This document shows positions 1 through 11,962 of a DNA stretch of 64,000 nt, one piece after another. Position 1 is the first letter of the stretch. Every line of letters begins with the position of its first letter. The translations under genes were made by a program, and so were the position numbers. The notes under the pieces were generated by a model. That model worked only from the letters and a program-made list of their open reading frames with translations, did no database searches and was not told the origin of the DNA. Source of the stretch: Holothuria scabra (lineage: Eukaryota; Echinodermata; Holothuroidea; Aspidochirotida; Holothuriidae); NCBI GenBank assembly GCA_037179385.1, contig CM074187.1, positions 16,493,450 to 16,557,449 on the forward strand, in the 5' to 3' direction.

Positions 1-429
1 TGAAAAATAATGAAATTTATGGAGGTGTAGCATGATAAAATATTTCGATTAGCTACAGTGGGAAGACTTATTCAAATATACTTTTGTGCCCTAATCATGG
101 TCTCGCGGAGGTTTTATTGCCATACAGATACAGGGCTTGGTAACTTTTGTTACAGCTCCCTGCTTGTCTTGTGGCTTTCTTTTCGCTTGGTAACCTCTGA
201 AACATGCCGCTAATTTCTAAAATTGTGCTTGGGTGTTGCTATTGAAGGGATTAGGAGACGAGCACACGAAGTTCTGCCAACGAAAGTAACAATGGGTGCG
301 CCACTTGTCACTCATCATAATGTACTTAATTCGGGAGGGGGGCTGCCGCGGAATTAATCCGTTCAATCAAACGGCCGATTTTAAAACGCTTTTTGGTTTC
401 GATGAAAGAGAAACCTATGCATTCATGAT

Positions 430-533
430 GGCGTGTGTGTGTATGTATGTGTGTATGTGCGTGTGTGTGTGTGTATGTGTGTGTGTATGTGTGTGTGTGT
501 GTATGTGTGGATGTATGTGTGTGTGTGTGTTTG
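430..533. repeat. GT/GTAT microsatellite at the head of satellite array 1
   Basis: An impure (GT)n run with interspersed TATG units. It is followed at once by 'gtttgtgacact' and then the first 145-bp satellite unit. The same order (GT run, 'gtttgtgacac', tandem units) recurs at 49.7 kb, so the microsatellite belongs to a repeat module. Long Cys/Val frames across it are artefacts. Confidence 0.95.
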
Positions 534-536
534 TGA

Positions 537-2900
537 CACTTTGCTCGTTAACACGATATCTCAAGATAGGAATGTCCGACAGTTTTCAAACTTGGTACAT
601 AGATGCGCCATATTGAGAGAAAGAACCCTATTGTTTTTGGCAGAGGTCAAAGGTCATCTGGCGTCACAGGGGGTCAAAGTCTGAAAATCTCATTAACACG
701 ATATCTCAAGATAGGAAGCTTGGTTGGATTTCATATTTGGTATGTTGATGCGTTATAGTCAGGAGATGGTCCCTATTGTTTTTTGCGGAGGTCAAAGGTC
801 ATCTGGGGTCACCGGGGGTCAAAGTCTGAAAATCTCGTTAACACGATATCTCAAGATAGGAAGCTTGGTTGGATTTCATATATGGTATGTTGATGCGTTA
901 TAGTCAGGAGATGGTCCCTATTGTTTTTTGCGGAGGTCAAAGGTCATCTGGGGTCACTGGGGGTCAAAGTCTGAAAATCTCGTTAACACGATATCTCAAG
1001 GTAGGAAGCTTGGTTGGATTTCATATTTGGTATGTTGATGCGTTTTAGTCAGGAGATGGTCCCTATTGTTTTTTGCGGAGGTCAAAGGTCATCTGGGGTC
1101 ACTGGGGGTCAAAGTCTGAAAATCTTGTTAACACGATATCTCAAGGTAGGAAGCTTGGTTGGATTTCATATTTGGTATGTTGATGAGTTTTAGTCAGGAG
1201 ATGGTCCCTATTGTTTTTTGCGGAGGTCAAAGGTCATCTGGGGTCACTGGGGGACAAAGTCTGAAAATCTTGTTAACACGATATCTCAAGATAGGAAGCT
1301 TGGTTGGATTTCATATTTGGTATGTTGATGCGTTATAGTCAGGAGATGGTCCCTATTGTTTTTTGCGGAGGTCAAAGGTCATCTGGGGTCACTGGGGGTC
1401 AAAGTCTGAAAATCTCATTAACATGATATCTCAAGATAGGAAGCTTAGTTGGATTTCATATTTGGTATGTAGATGCATTTCAGTCAGGAGATGGTCCCTA
1501 TTGTTTTTTGCAGAGGTCAAAGATCATCTGGGGTCACTGTGGGTCAAAGTCTTTAAATCTCGTTAACACGATATCTCAAGATAGAAAGCTTGGTTGGATT
1601 TCATATTTGGTATGTTGATGAGTTTTAGTCAGGAGATGGTCCCTATTGTTTTTTGCGGAGGTCAAAGGTCATCTGGGGTCACTGGGGTCAAAGTCTGAAA
1701 ATCTAGATTAACACGATATCTCAAGATAGGAAGCTTGGTTGGATTTCATATATGGTATGTTGATGCGTTATAGTCAGGAGATGGTCCCTATTGTTTTTTG
1801 CGGAGGTCAAAGGTCATCTGGGGTCACCGGGGGTCAAAGTCTGAAAATCTCGTTAACACGATATCTCAAGATAGGAAGCTTGGTTGGATTTCATATTTGG
1901 TATGTTGATGCATTTCAGTCAGGAGATGGTCCCTATTGTTTTTTGCGGAGGTCAAAGGTCATCTGGGGTCACTGTGGGTCAAAGTCTTAAAATCTCAAGT
2001 TAACACGATATCTCAAGATAGGAAGCTTGGTTGGATTTCATATTTGGTATGTTGATGCGTTTTAGTCAGGAGATGGTCCCTATTGTTTTTTGCGGATGTC
2101 AAAGGTTATCTGGGGTCACTGGGGGTCAAAGTCTGAAAATCTTGTTAACACGATATCTCAAGATAGGAAGCTTGGTTGATTTCATATTTGGTGTGTTGAT
2201 GCGTTATAGTCAGGAGATGGTCCGTATTGTTTTTGAGGAGGTCAAAGGTCATCTGGGGTCTCTGGGGGTCAAAGTCTGAAAATCTTGTTAACACGATATC
2301 TCAAGATAGGAAGCTTGGTTGGATTTCATATTTGGTATGTAGATGCGTTTTAGTCAGGAGATGGCCCCTATTGTTTTTTGCGGAGGTCAAAGGTCATCTG
2401 GGGTCACCTGGGGTCAAAGTCTGAAAATCTCGTTAACACGATATCTCAAGATAGGAAGCTTGGTTGGATTTCATATTTGGTATGTAGATGCGTTTTAGTC
2501 AGGAGATGGCCCCTATTGTTTTTTGCGGAGGTCAAAGGTCATCTGGGGTCACTGGGGGTCAAAGTCTGAAAATCTTGTTAACACAATATCTCAAGATAAG
2601 AAGCTTAGGTAGATTTCATATATGGTACTGTATGTTGATGGGTTTTAGTCAGGAGATGGTCCCTATTGTTTTTTGCGGAGGTCAAAGATCATCTGGGGTC
2701 ACCGGGGGTCAAAGTCTGAAATTCTTGTTAACACGATATCTCAAGATAGGAAACTTGGATAGATTTCACATTTGGTATGTAGATGTGTTTTAGTCAGAAG
2801 ATGTGCCCTTTTTCTTTTTTGGCAGAGGTCAAAGGTCATTTCAGGTCACCAGGGGTCAAAGTCTTCAAATCTTGTTAAAGTTATATCTCAAGATGTTGGT
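537..2900 (+). repeat. Tandem satellite array, ~145-bp unit, about 16 copies
   Basis: The anchor 'gatatctcaag' recurs at about 555, 700, 845, 990, 1135, 1280, 1425, 1570, 1715, 1860, 2007, 2152, 2295, 2440, 2585 and 2735, giving a period of about 145 bp with few indels. Central units are nearly identical; the first unit and the last ones (after ~2600) are more diverged, as expected for an array homogenised from the middle. Each unit carries AGGTCAAAGGTCA or a close variant (13 of 16 perfect) followed by further GGTCA half-motifs. Frames of 60-100 codons in several phases are only the repeat read through and are not genes. A diverged family member lies at 49.7-50.5 kb. The array lies upstream of, or inside an upstream intron of, CCT5. 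Confidence 0.97.
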
Positions 2901-3274
2901 TTATCTATCTATGTATGGCTTTTGTGGAGGTCAAAAGGGCATCTGGAATAACAACATTATTTTTTGAACTTGCTAGTATAACATTTGAGTGAGAAGATAG
3001 TGGTGCATGATGTCAAATTTGAAAAACAGTACATTTATGTATCATCGAAACCTCAATGCATTTTTGCATTCTGGTTACAGTTATTGTTCGAGGGATAATT
3101 TGTGAGAAACTGACACTGTTTGTTGCGCGATGTTTGTGTAACAGTTTACCAACAAAGCCACCCCGCGGCGACTGAGTTATTGGCAATACAAAAACGGTTA
3201 ATCTATGAAGAGGAATGACGCACGAGTAACCGACGAGTCGGTCGGTTAACCGGTTAACCGATTAACTGTCACAT

Positions 3275-3365
3275 CCCTAAAAACAGCACACCTGCCACTC
3301 TTTTCCATTTCTGGAGGAGTGTGATTTGTAGCACACCTGGAAAATTTTAAACTCAAGACCTCTAG
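3275..3365 (+). repeat. Fragment of ~210-bp hAT-like MITE (family R1), right end
   Basis: The segment with 'aacagcacacct', 'ggagtgtgatttgtagcacacc' in two parts and 'aaactcaagacct' matches the right half of the R1 element at 13566-13780. The left half is missing. Just upstream (3233-3268) is a run of GGTTAACC-type palindromes. Confidence 0.75.
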
Positions 3366-3477
3366 GATTAAAAGGTATGATGTTATTTCAAGTACAGATT
3401 TAGAATGTTTCCTGTAGAACTGATGGAGATAGCTACATGATTTCAGTAAGCTATTGGTAGTTTTTGGTATAATAGTA

Positions 3478-3500
3478 AGTGTGGTCTGGCAGACCACACT
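3478..3500. other. Perfect short inverted repeat (11-bp arms, 1-nt centre)
   Basis: AGTGTGGTCTG, then G, then CAGACCACACT. The palindrome is exact but too short to assign to an element. No function is recognised. Confidence 0.8.
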
Positions 3501-4625
3501 CTTGAATCCATCTGGATGGCGGAACAATGACGTCATTCAGCTATTTGCAGTATATGGATTCGTCCGATTTTGAAAGACGTCCTCTGTCCGTTACGTTCTG
3601 AAAATTTCTGTGGCGGTGAACACAGATTACCTCCGCAGTGCACGAAGTAAACCGGTGTATATTTTTCTCTCCTGAGTTCATTTTCCTTTTCCAGTGAAAA
3701 ATAAACATCAGCAAAACGGTAAAGATTTCAAGACAAAGATTTTCAGTGAAAATACTCTTGTTATATATTCCTCTTATGTCCTTTTAAAAAGTTTGCTTGT
3801 TTTTATTTTTTAAGCTATGCACGATCAAAAGCTTACATATATCAGGGACAGCTCCCTCCATAGACTGCATACATAACAACACGATGCCAATCACCAACTC
3901 TTGATACATATACACCTGAACCCCATACTTTTGTGCTTCTTTGGGTCCTATTCGTAACACCGCATACATGTTGCGAGAAAGGAACTAGCTGCGCAGGTTA
4001 CTATCGTCTGTTCGCAGAAGAGTTTTCGTGGTAATTTTAACCGTTTCGAAGTGAGATTAAGGACAAAATTGTACCTGGGAAATGATGGATGCTGTTTTAG
4101 GTTTAACTTGAACCTCATACGTGGCCAAGTTAAATCTTTTGAGGTTTGCAGTAAAACTTAAAATGTCAAAGTATGACACAAAGTACGAACTGATCACACT
4201 AGCGTACTAGTATAAAGTATAGCTAGCTATAACCCAGCCACATTCATAAAGTCCTAGTGTTATTATACGTTAGGCTAAGCCACAGTCATTCTAAACAGAC
4301 CACACTGTATTTGCAAGCAAATGCATTGTTCTAGTTTGGGTTTCCTTCATATAAAAGCAAGTATTTGCCACAGTACCTACCAATTCGATCCAAAGTATAT
4401 GAAACTAACCCTTTTCCCCCATTTCAGTGACATCGTTATACTCAGAACTGGTCAGTTTTTCCCAACCAACATTTAAGTGATGGAAAGGGGGAGAGCACAT
4501 TGCATGATAGATGGATAAAAGGCAATTTACCATTTATTTTAGAGGGACTTTGTTTCATTTGTTTTGATTGCAATTTTAGCTTACTAACTGTTGAACTTTT
4601 GTTTGTTGTAGTATCCTGTCTTCTC

Positions 4626-4888
4626 TTAACCCTTTACCGTTGTTTGGGTCCTTTTGGACCCATGCGGAGAGCTCGGCTGTCACACATCTTTACTGTTTCA
4701 CGCGGAGCTCGAAACTGCGAGTAGCTACCCGAAAATTCGGCCACAAAAGCGAGAGAGACAATAGTTTAAGGTCACGGGGTCAATGGCCTATGGAAGCCGG
4801 TGCGGGGCGGGCGGGCTACGTCTGCTTTTCCGCCCAATCCCGAGGCGCGCAAATGTGCCCCGATCGGAGCACAAAGGTAAAGGGTTAA
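4626..4888. mobile_element. piggyBac-type MITE, copy 1 (255 bp plus TTAA at both ends)
   Basis: TTAA lies on both sides (4626-4629 and 4885-4888). The 255-bp element starts CCCTTTACCGTTGT and ends ACAAAGGTAAAGGG, giving 14-bp terminal inverted repeats with one mismatch. A TTAA target duplication and ends beginning CCC are the hallmark of piggyBac-superfamily transposons. There is no transposase, so it is non-autonomous. The interior is GC-rich compared with the flanks and contains the small palindrome GGGTCCTTTTGGACCC. Confidence 0.88.
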
Positions 4889-4983
4889 GCTAAAATATCT
4901 GCACCACTCGGCTAAAGGTTTACGTGCACACACGCAGAGACAGTGGCATCAGCTCTGCAGTAAACACACTCCGCGGGCTTGGT

Positions 4984-5241
4984 TTAACCCTTTACCGTTG
5001 TTTGGGTCTTTTGGACCCATGCGGAGAGCTCGGCTGTCACACATCTTTACTGTTTCACGCGGAGCTCGAAACTGCGAGTAGCTACCCGAAAATTCGGCCA
5101 CAAGAGCGAGAGAGACAATAGTTTAAGGTCACGGGGTCAATGGCCTACGGAAGCCGATGCGGGGCGGGCTACGTCCGCTTTTCCGCCCAATCCCGAGGTG
5201 CGCAAATGTGCCCCGATCGGAGCACAACGGTAAAGGGTTAA
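4984..5241. mobile_element. piggyBac-type MITE, copy 2 (250 bp plus TTAA at both ends)
   Basis: Same orientation and nearly the same sequence as copy 1, 95 bp downstream. TTAA at 4984-4987 and 5238-5241; ends CCCTTTACCGTTGT and ACAACGGTAAAGGG are perfect inverted repeats. It differs from copy 1 by a few substitutions and short deletions, for instance one fewer GGGC near position 5165. The close similarity means recent insertion or recent local duplication. Confidence 0.9.
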
Positions 5242-5684
5242 AATGTACCTCGGATTTATTAAATTATTTTTTGAAGATAAAATATAGGAAACCTTCAGAT
5301 AAATATATCGCATAATCTTTAGTCCTGACACTCCACAATTTGGTGCAACCCAACCCACGTTGCATTCCTGTATTTGTACAACTCTCTTTAAGCTTTGTGT
5401 GCATTTGCTGGTCACTGGTTGCTTTGTTTTGTTCAACTTTTTGGCCATAGTAACATTCTAGTCGGAAACAAAGATTGTGTTGACTGATGGGAATGCAAAT
5501 TGAAAGTTGCTCAAACTGGTCCTTTATTTAACTAGAAGTTACAGTCCTTGACCAACTCATAACAGGGCTATTGGTGATGAGACCTTGAGTCACAATTCAT
5601 CATGTAGCAATGGACATTACCACCTCCTAAAATAATTTGCCATAAACAGAGCATGCTGAATTGACTAACAGTTCAAGCTTTGCA

Positions 5685-5884
5685 TTTTTAGGGGTGAGAG
5701 TGCATTTGCATGCCATCTTTGCTCTCCTCAAATTGTTGTGGGGATTGTGAGTTTTTGTACATCTAGATGAAGATGGAAGTCCATGTAAATCTGTGAAAGT
5801 TTAATAAAAAAGTACACCTACTGCACCCCTTACTGTCCTCTGGAGTGCAATTTGTAGCATATCTGGAAAGTATAAAACTGGCAG
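5685..5884 (+). repeat. Degenerate R1 MITE copy
   Basis: It shares in order the R1 landmarks: a central 'gatggaagtccatgt'-like segment, 'taataaaaaagtacacct', 'ctggagtgcaatttgtagca' and 'tataaaactgg'. The outer ends are eroded. It ends about 60 bp before the first CCT5 exon of the window. Confidence 0.5.
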
Positions 5885-5942
5885 CTAATTTATATTATGT
5901 GAGCTGCTTTTAACCACAAGTCTGATAATGTTTTGTCCACAG

Positions 5943-6135
5943 TGTCAATAGGTGTCAAAGAAAAATGGCCCAAATTGCTGTTGATGCCATCATAGCTGTG
6001 GCTGACCTTGAGAGAAAGGATGTTGACTTTGAACTCATCAAAGTGGAGGGAAAAGTTGGTGGTCAGTTAGAGGAAACCATGCTTGTTAGAGGTGTGATAG
6101 TTGATAAGGACTTTAGCCACCCTCAGATGCCAAAG
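5943..6135 (+). CDS. CCT5: CCT5 (T-complex protein 1 subunit epsilon), internal exon a
   Basis: CCT5 is one of eight paralogous subunits of the cytosolic chaperonin TRiC/CCT, which folds actin, tubulin and other proteins in an ATP-driven double ring. This exon starts after AG at 5941-5942, with the third base of a codon, then reads [16 protein letters not shown] and on through KVEGKVGGQ to [11 protein letters not shown]. It ends at the donor GTAAGT at 6136. It aligns to about residue 190 onward of the 541-residue human protein (the start of the apical, substrate-binding domain). The internal Met at 5965 is not the start: the family's first ~185 residues (with the GDGTT ATP motif) must be encoded upstream. 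I found no exon for them in 1-5942, so they probably lie before the window. Confidence 0.97.
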
Positions 6136-6877
6136 GTAAGTTCACTTTTCTTATGCACTTATCAAGTGTGACCCCAACCCCCATAGACCTGGGTATGGTT
6201 GCACTTTGAGCAGGAATTTGGCTGGGGACATCACAGAAATTTTGTCCTCACTGAGTCTGGACTTGTCCTGGGAATTTCACACAATCTGGAAGGCCAGGGA
6301 AATCAGGCAGGACATTACTCTTGGTATGGGTAATGCCTGATAGTCAGGTATGTGACTTGGCCCAGGATTTACCCTCCATCAATGCCCCACCCTGAGCGGA
6401 CATAGCCAGGCTCTGCTCAGGGATTAACCAATTTCAACATACAGTTCACGGCCAAGACTGACCATCCCCAGGTCAAGAGGGGTCAGGTTGCATAGAAAAG
6501 TGCACTATCAGGGACAAAAATTATGAATGTGGTAGGCGCCTTGTGAGCAAATATTTGGGCGCCTTGTGAGCAAATATTGGTCTTTGGAGGAAAAATGTAA
6601 CTGTTGGCGGAAAATCTTACTTCTGTGTGCATCAAGAGTATGGATGTAGAAAGAGATGCTAAGGTTAGGTAAGGTTTGGAGAACATGGGTAAAAGCAAGG
6701 TAGCTTGAGTTAGTGAAGAGCTATGTGTGCCCATTTACATGTGGAAGATTTTTGATGGCACTCTTTGGTACTTTTAAATATTATAATATATTATTTTATT
6801 TTGCACCCTTTGTGTCAGTGGAAGAGAATTGGCATCTATAAGTCAATTTTCACTTGATTTTCTGATAAACCCACATT

Positions 6878-7011
6878 TTTGCGTAGCTACAGGATCTCTT
6901 GTAGGTCCCAGTGATCTTCAGGACCAATGCTCCGCTAAATTAAAATTTTCTTTTGAAACCATTGTGTTGCCATTATCCATGGGCAAAACATACTGATACA
7001 ATTGATACAAT
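6878..7011 (+). ncRNA. Putative intronic H/ACA-type snoRNA, copy 1
   Basis: This is one of three ~131-bp copies, each in a different consecutive CCT5 intron on the sense strand. A first hairpin can be drawn: GCG-t-AGC pairs with GCT-c-CGC, and GGTCC with GGACC inside it. It is followed by a single-stranded hinge AAATTA that fits box H (ANANNA). The second half has a stem TTGCC/GGCAA and ends GATACA plus three bases, which fits an ACA box 3 nt from the 3' end. The lower stem of the second hairpin is weak by eye, so the class is uncertain. Alternative: an ordinary local repeat. Confidence 0.5.
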
Positions 7012-7115
7012 TCTTAAAGTTGGGAAAACAAGCCAGTGTGCTACATTCTGGAAAACGCTGTGTAACCAATCGGTTAGAAACTGTGTGTGAAACTCCATCT
7101 AACTATCTAACTGAC
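7012..7115 (+). repeat. SINE-1-like fragment
   Basis: 'gggaaaacaagcca', 'ccaatcggttagaaactg' and 'aaactccatctaacta' occur in the same order as in the fuller copy at 23265-23600. It abuts the snoRNA-like copy 1. Confidence 0.55.
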
Positions 7116-7572
7116 TTTGTTAGCTTAAGTTGGGAATTTGGTGGGCTCCTTGCCAAGAATTATCAGTATTTGAAGGGATTTTTGGCTTTCGGATGGAAAT
7201 TTGGCTTCTGTATACATAAAAATTGCAGGAAATTGCAGGAAATTGGCTTGCCTTGTCGTGAAAAAACATACAGTACCTTGATCTGGTATGTGTGTAACAT
7301 AGATTGAAGGAACAAAGGGGGTTTTTATATTTCTTTGTTAGGACATAAAACAAGGTGTAAAAGTTAAAACCTATATTGATTCAATAATGATTTCTGTAAA
7401 AGTTGACTTTGTAATGATAGTTTGGAATTTGTGTGACACACACCACTTTGGCTTTTTACCATGTTTTTTAATCTGATTGTTTATATCAAACATATTTCTC
7501 CGCTCTGATTGTTTGTGAAAATATTTGGTTTTTACTTCATAATTCTTTTATTTTGAACAAATTTTCTTAAAG

Positions 7573-7722
7573 GTGATCAAAGATGCAAGATTGGCCATTC
7601 TTACCTGTCCATTTGAACCTCCCAAGCCCAAGACAACCCATAAACTAGATGTTAAATCTGTTGAAGATTACAAGAAGCTTAGAGAATATGAAAAGACTAA
7701 ATTTACAGAGATGGTAAAACAG
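7573..7722 (+). CDS. CCT5: CCT5, internal exon b
   Basis: Fifty codons in phase 0 between AAAG and the donor GTATGT. The translation [20 protein letters not shown] and on to [13 protein letters not shown] is the CCT5 apical-domain segment that in human reads [20 protein letters not shown]. [16 protein letters not shown] is diagnostic of the epsilon subunit among CCT paralogues. Confidence 0.97.
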
Positions 7723-8831
7723 GTATGTTGTATATTTTATCCTTGAGAAAGAATTTTGGCTTTGTCAGACTCTGGTTTGAGACAAGATAAACTGGGATGA
7801 GATTTTAGTGGTTGAAGGCCAGCTATAACACATGGGGGAAAGTTTGGGAAGCTGGGATGCTCCTTCCCAGGAAATTTTGGCATCTGGAGGGAAATTACGG
7901 TTATTGGAAGAAAGTGTCCCTTTCTTGTGCATGTAAGTGCAGAAAGAATTGTAGGCAATTTATGAGACTCCTGTGAGTTTTTTCCAGCCCTAGCTGTACA
8001 AGTTAGAAGACCTCTCTGTGAACACTTGAACATGACATCACCAACATTTATCTTCATATTGCTGATATGCTAACTCTTACTGCATCTAAGTTCCTTGTAA
8101 ATTTAAAACATTGCTCTGCATAATTCTACTGAAATTAATTTGTGTCAAATTTAGACACTTTTGATAGCTTTTCCCACAGTGTATTACATATCTAAAAAGC
8201 TACAGTGCATCTTTGCGCAGCATCAGGATCTCTTGTAGGTCCCAGTGACCTTCAGGACCAAAGCTCCGCTAAATAAAACTTTTCTCTTGGAACCATTGTG
8301 TTGCCTTTTTCCATGGGCAAAACATACTGATACCATTGATACACTGGTTTGCTCCACTTTTAAATGTGTTTTGTGAATGCTTGTCACGATACAGTACTTC
8401 ATGTTTTATGTTCAGCTGTCAAAAGCTTAAAATCAGTGATATGCTATTGCTTTTTGAAAGAGAATGGCTGGGAAGGGAGAGAGACATCTTTGTTTCCTGT
8501 TATCTCTGCTTAATTTAAAAAAATCTCTGCTAAATTCCCTTTGTCCTTTAGTACACTGACAGTGTGACTATAGTTTACCAACATACCTCGCCCCAAAACC
8601 AGAATTCATTTCTCTGCTTGGAGAGAGTAACTTCTTGTAGACTCGAGTAACAGAATACAGAGAATAACTTTGATTTTGGGAAACCTAATGTACAGAATTT
8701 ATCGTTCATGCTTACAGTTTTTAAGCAAAATTTAGCACCTTTTAGTACTGTTTAGTCATGGGACCTGTTAAATTATTATGTCTTAGTTTTAATTACCCAA
8801 AGCATGTGACTCTATCATTTCTGTGTCATAG
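7723..8831 (+). other. CCT5 intron between exons b and c
   Basis: GTATGT donor, TGTGTCATAG acceptor. It contains snoRNA-like copy 2 at 8212-8345. A stretch at 7820-7970 loosely resembles 7135-7260 and 6500-6660 ('ggaaatttNggcttctg' type), suggesting an old eroded repeat. The antisense frame across 7737-8057 has no recognisable protein features. Confidence 0.85.
8212..8345 (+). ncRNA. Putative intronic H/ACA-type snoRNA, copy 2
   Basis: Same ~131-bp element as at 6878 and 9137, with a limited number of substitutions. The GCGCAGC/GCTCCGC lower stem and GGTCC/GGACC upper stem of hairpin 1 are kept, the hinge is AAATAA (fits ANANNA), and the 3' end is GATACA followed by CTG. The similarity stops sharply at both ends, which favours a defined RNA or element over a large duplication. 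Confidence 0.5.
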
Positions 8832-10167
<1,336 letters not shown>

Positions 10168-10353
10168 TTGATTGCAATAGCCACAGGAGGTCGCATTGTT
10201 CCAAGGTTTCAGGAATTAACAACAGATAAGCTGGGTAAGGCTGGTGTAGTGAGGGAGCTCTCCTTTGGTACTACCAGGGACAAGATGCTTGTTATAGAGG
10301 AATGTATGAATGCCAGAGCTGTCACAATCTTCATTAGAGGTGGAAACAAAATG
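10168..10353 (+). CDS. CCT5: CCT5, internal exon d
   Basis: Sixty-two codons, phase 0, beginning with TTG (Leu, continuing ...[12 protein letters not shown]). It reads [20 protein letters not shown], then [20 protein letters not shown] and [12 protein letters not shown], ending at GTATGT. This is the end of the apical domain and the return into the intermediate domain. The [10 protein letters not shown] and IFIRGGNK blocks are family hallmarks. Confidence 0.97.
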
Positions 10354-11080
10354 GTATGTTTGATAGGTGTTGTTTAATCATTTACTTAATAATAGACAAA
10401 ATAATTGTCACAAAATCATCAACAAAATAATTCTGAGACCATTTACATTGTGACATTTTTAAAAACCAAGTTGTGTGCTGTATAAGTCTTTTATATCTTT
10501 CATGTCTAATACCACAATGCTTTATTAGGGTTTGTCGGCAGGTGATAGGGAAACAGTGCTATGCTACCATTGTAGAAGTTGTAGAAAACATTAAAGGTTA
10601 ATGATGTCAAATGCAAAACAGTTAGCAAATTGTACTGCCATAAAGTACTAGATACAGTTGACACTTGAGCAGTTATGTCAGTCTTACATGTTGGTTCCTT
10701 TTGTGGAGAATTGGTTTCCTTTACTTGTCAATATTTCAAAAAGTGTCCCACTTTCAAAGAGCAGGAATTCCAAAATAGTGTTTTTAAGTTTCATAGTTAC
10801 GATGGTTTTGCACATTTTGTCTCAACAGTGGCAGTATGTTCAATACATAGACATTTATTTTCATGTTCAATACATAGACATTTATTTTCTCTGATCATCT
10901 AGTAATAATCACAGTATAACTATACTTTGAAGATGCCATTGTCACTATATTGCACATGATTTAATTTAAGTAACAATTTTTTTTTACTAGTGAACTAAGA
11001 TACATGTTTTTACTTCTTTTTTGTCATTTATGGGAGGCATGTGCTCTGTCTGACTTGTATTATTTTAAAACCCACCACAG
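10354..11080 (+). other. CCT5 intron between exons d and e
   Basis: GTATGT donor, CCCACCACAG acceptor. Contains a 27-bp direct duplication at 10836-10889. No copy of the snoRNA-like element was seen here. Confidence 0.85.
10836..10889. repeat. 27-bp unit repeated twice
   Basis: 'atgttcaatacatagacatt' plus 'tattttc' occurs twice in tandem. This is a simple local duplication. Confidence 0.9.
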
Positions 11081-11218
11081 ATCATTGAAGAAACTAAACG
11101 TAGCCTGCATGATGCCCTGTGTGTCATTCGTAACTTAGTGAAAGATCACCGTGTTGTGTATGGAGGTGGCGCTGCAGAAATTGCTTGCTCACTGGCTGTT
11201 AGTCAAGAGGCAGACAAA
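11081..11218 (+). CDS. CCT5: CCT5, internal exon e
   Basis: Forty-six codons, phase 0: [20 protein letters not shown], then [20 protein letters not shown] and SQEADK, ending at GTAAGT. It covers the equatorial-domain re-entry with the GGGAAE nucleotide-contact motif that is conserved in group II chaperonins. It is nearly identical to human CCT5 here. Confidence 0.97.
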
Positions 11219-11781
11219 GTAAGTTCTCATCACTTATTGTATCAAAACTTGTATTTATGATTTTCAGTCCTTTTGATGAAATGTTTGGGTAAACTGACAT
11301 TCACAACTTGACATGTTTAATTTTCAGGTAGTAAGAAATCTCTTGTTTACTTGAGTGTCAAATACTAACCGGTTGAAAGCATTACAGTGTATCTGAAAAC
11401 CTTCACATGTCTTTGTTGAATATCTGTTTAAAAACTAATTGATAAGTGAAAAACAAAGTAAAATAAATTAGCAAAGAATGTACATGTTTTTGACTTTTTC
11501 TAAAAAGAAATTCACTTTTGCACTTTGTCAGCAGACCCATTTGTCAGTTCTTAAACTGTTTTGTACTTTATAAGAAATACAGCCTTATCTCCCATAGGAT
11601 TTTGTTTGAGTGTTTAAAACTAAGACCTTCAGGTAGTTGGAAAGTTGCAAGAGTATCTGGAATAGTTTAATACCTCACCTTCAGTTCACTGTAATGCTTA
11701 GTTGTGAAAGATTGGCTAGCAGATACCAGATTTGTTGGCTTCGTTGAGTTCTGTTAAAAATAAATTTCATTTTCATGACAG
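11219..11781 (+). other. CCT5 intron between exons e and f
   Basis: GTAAGT donor, TTTCATGACAG acceptor. I see no repeat or RNA element in it. Confidence 0.85.
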
Positions 11782-11962
11782 GTTTCAACTATAGAACAGT
11801 ATGCTATGAGATCCTTTGCCGATGCACTCGAGAGCATTCCTATGGCATTAGCAGAAAATAGTGGCATGCACCCTATCAGAACATTGTCAGATGTTAAATC
11901 AAGACAGTTAAAAGAAGGCAATCCAAGGCTAGGAATTGATTGCCTTAACAAAGGAACTTGTG
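11782..11962 (+). CDS. CCT5: CCT5, internal exon f
   Basis: Sixty codons plus one base. It reads [20 protein letters not shown], then [20 protein letters not shown] and ends [11 protein letters not shown] with the first base of an Asp codon. The donor is GTGAGT at 11963. It covers the equatorial domain with the ENSGM and LGIDC blocks typical of CCT subunits. Confidence 0.97.

Larger units (their letters stand above)
6136..7572 (+). other. CCT5 intron between exons a and b
   Basis: GTAAGT donor and TTTTCTTAAAG acceptor. It holds one snoRNA-like repeat (6878-7011), a SINE fragment (7012-7115), and a short tandem duplication 'gcgccttgtgagcaaatatt' at about 6537-6580. Nothing else is recognised. 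Confidence 0.9.

Noticed and set aside
1363..2793. Overlapping 60-100-codon frames in the 145-bp satellite
   Set aside because: They are the same repeat read in different phases. The period is not a multiple of three and the frames break at each indel.
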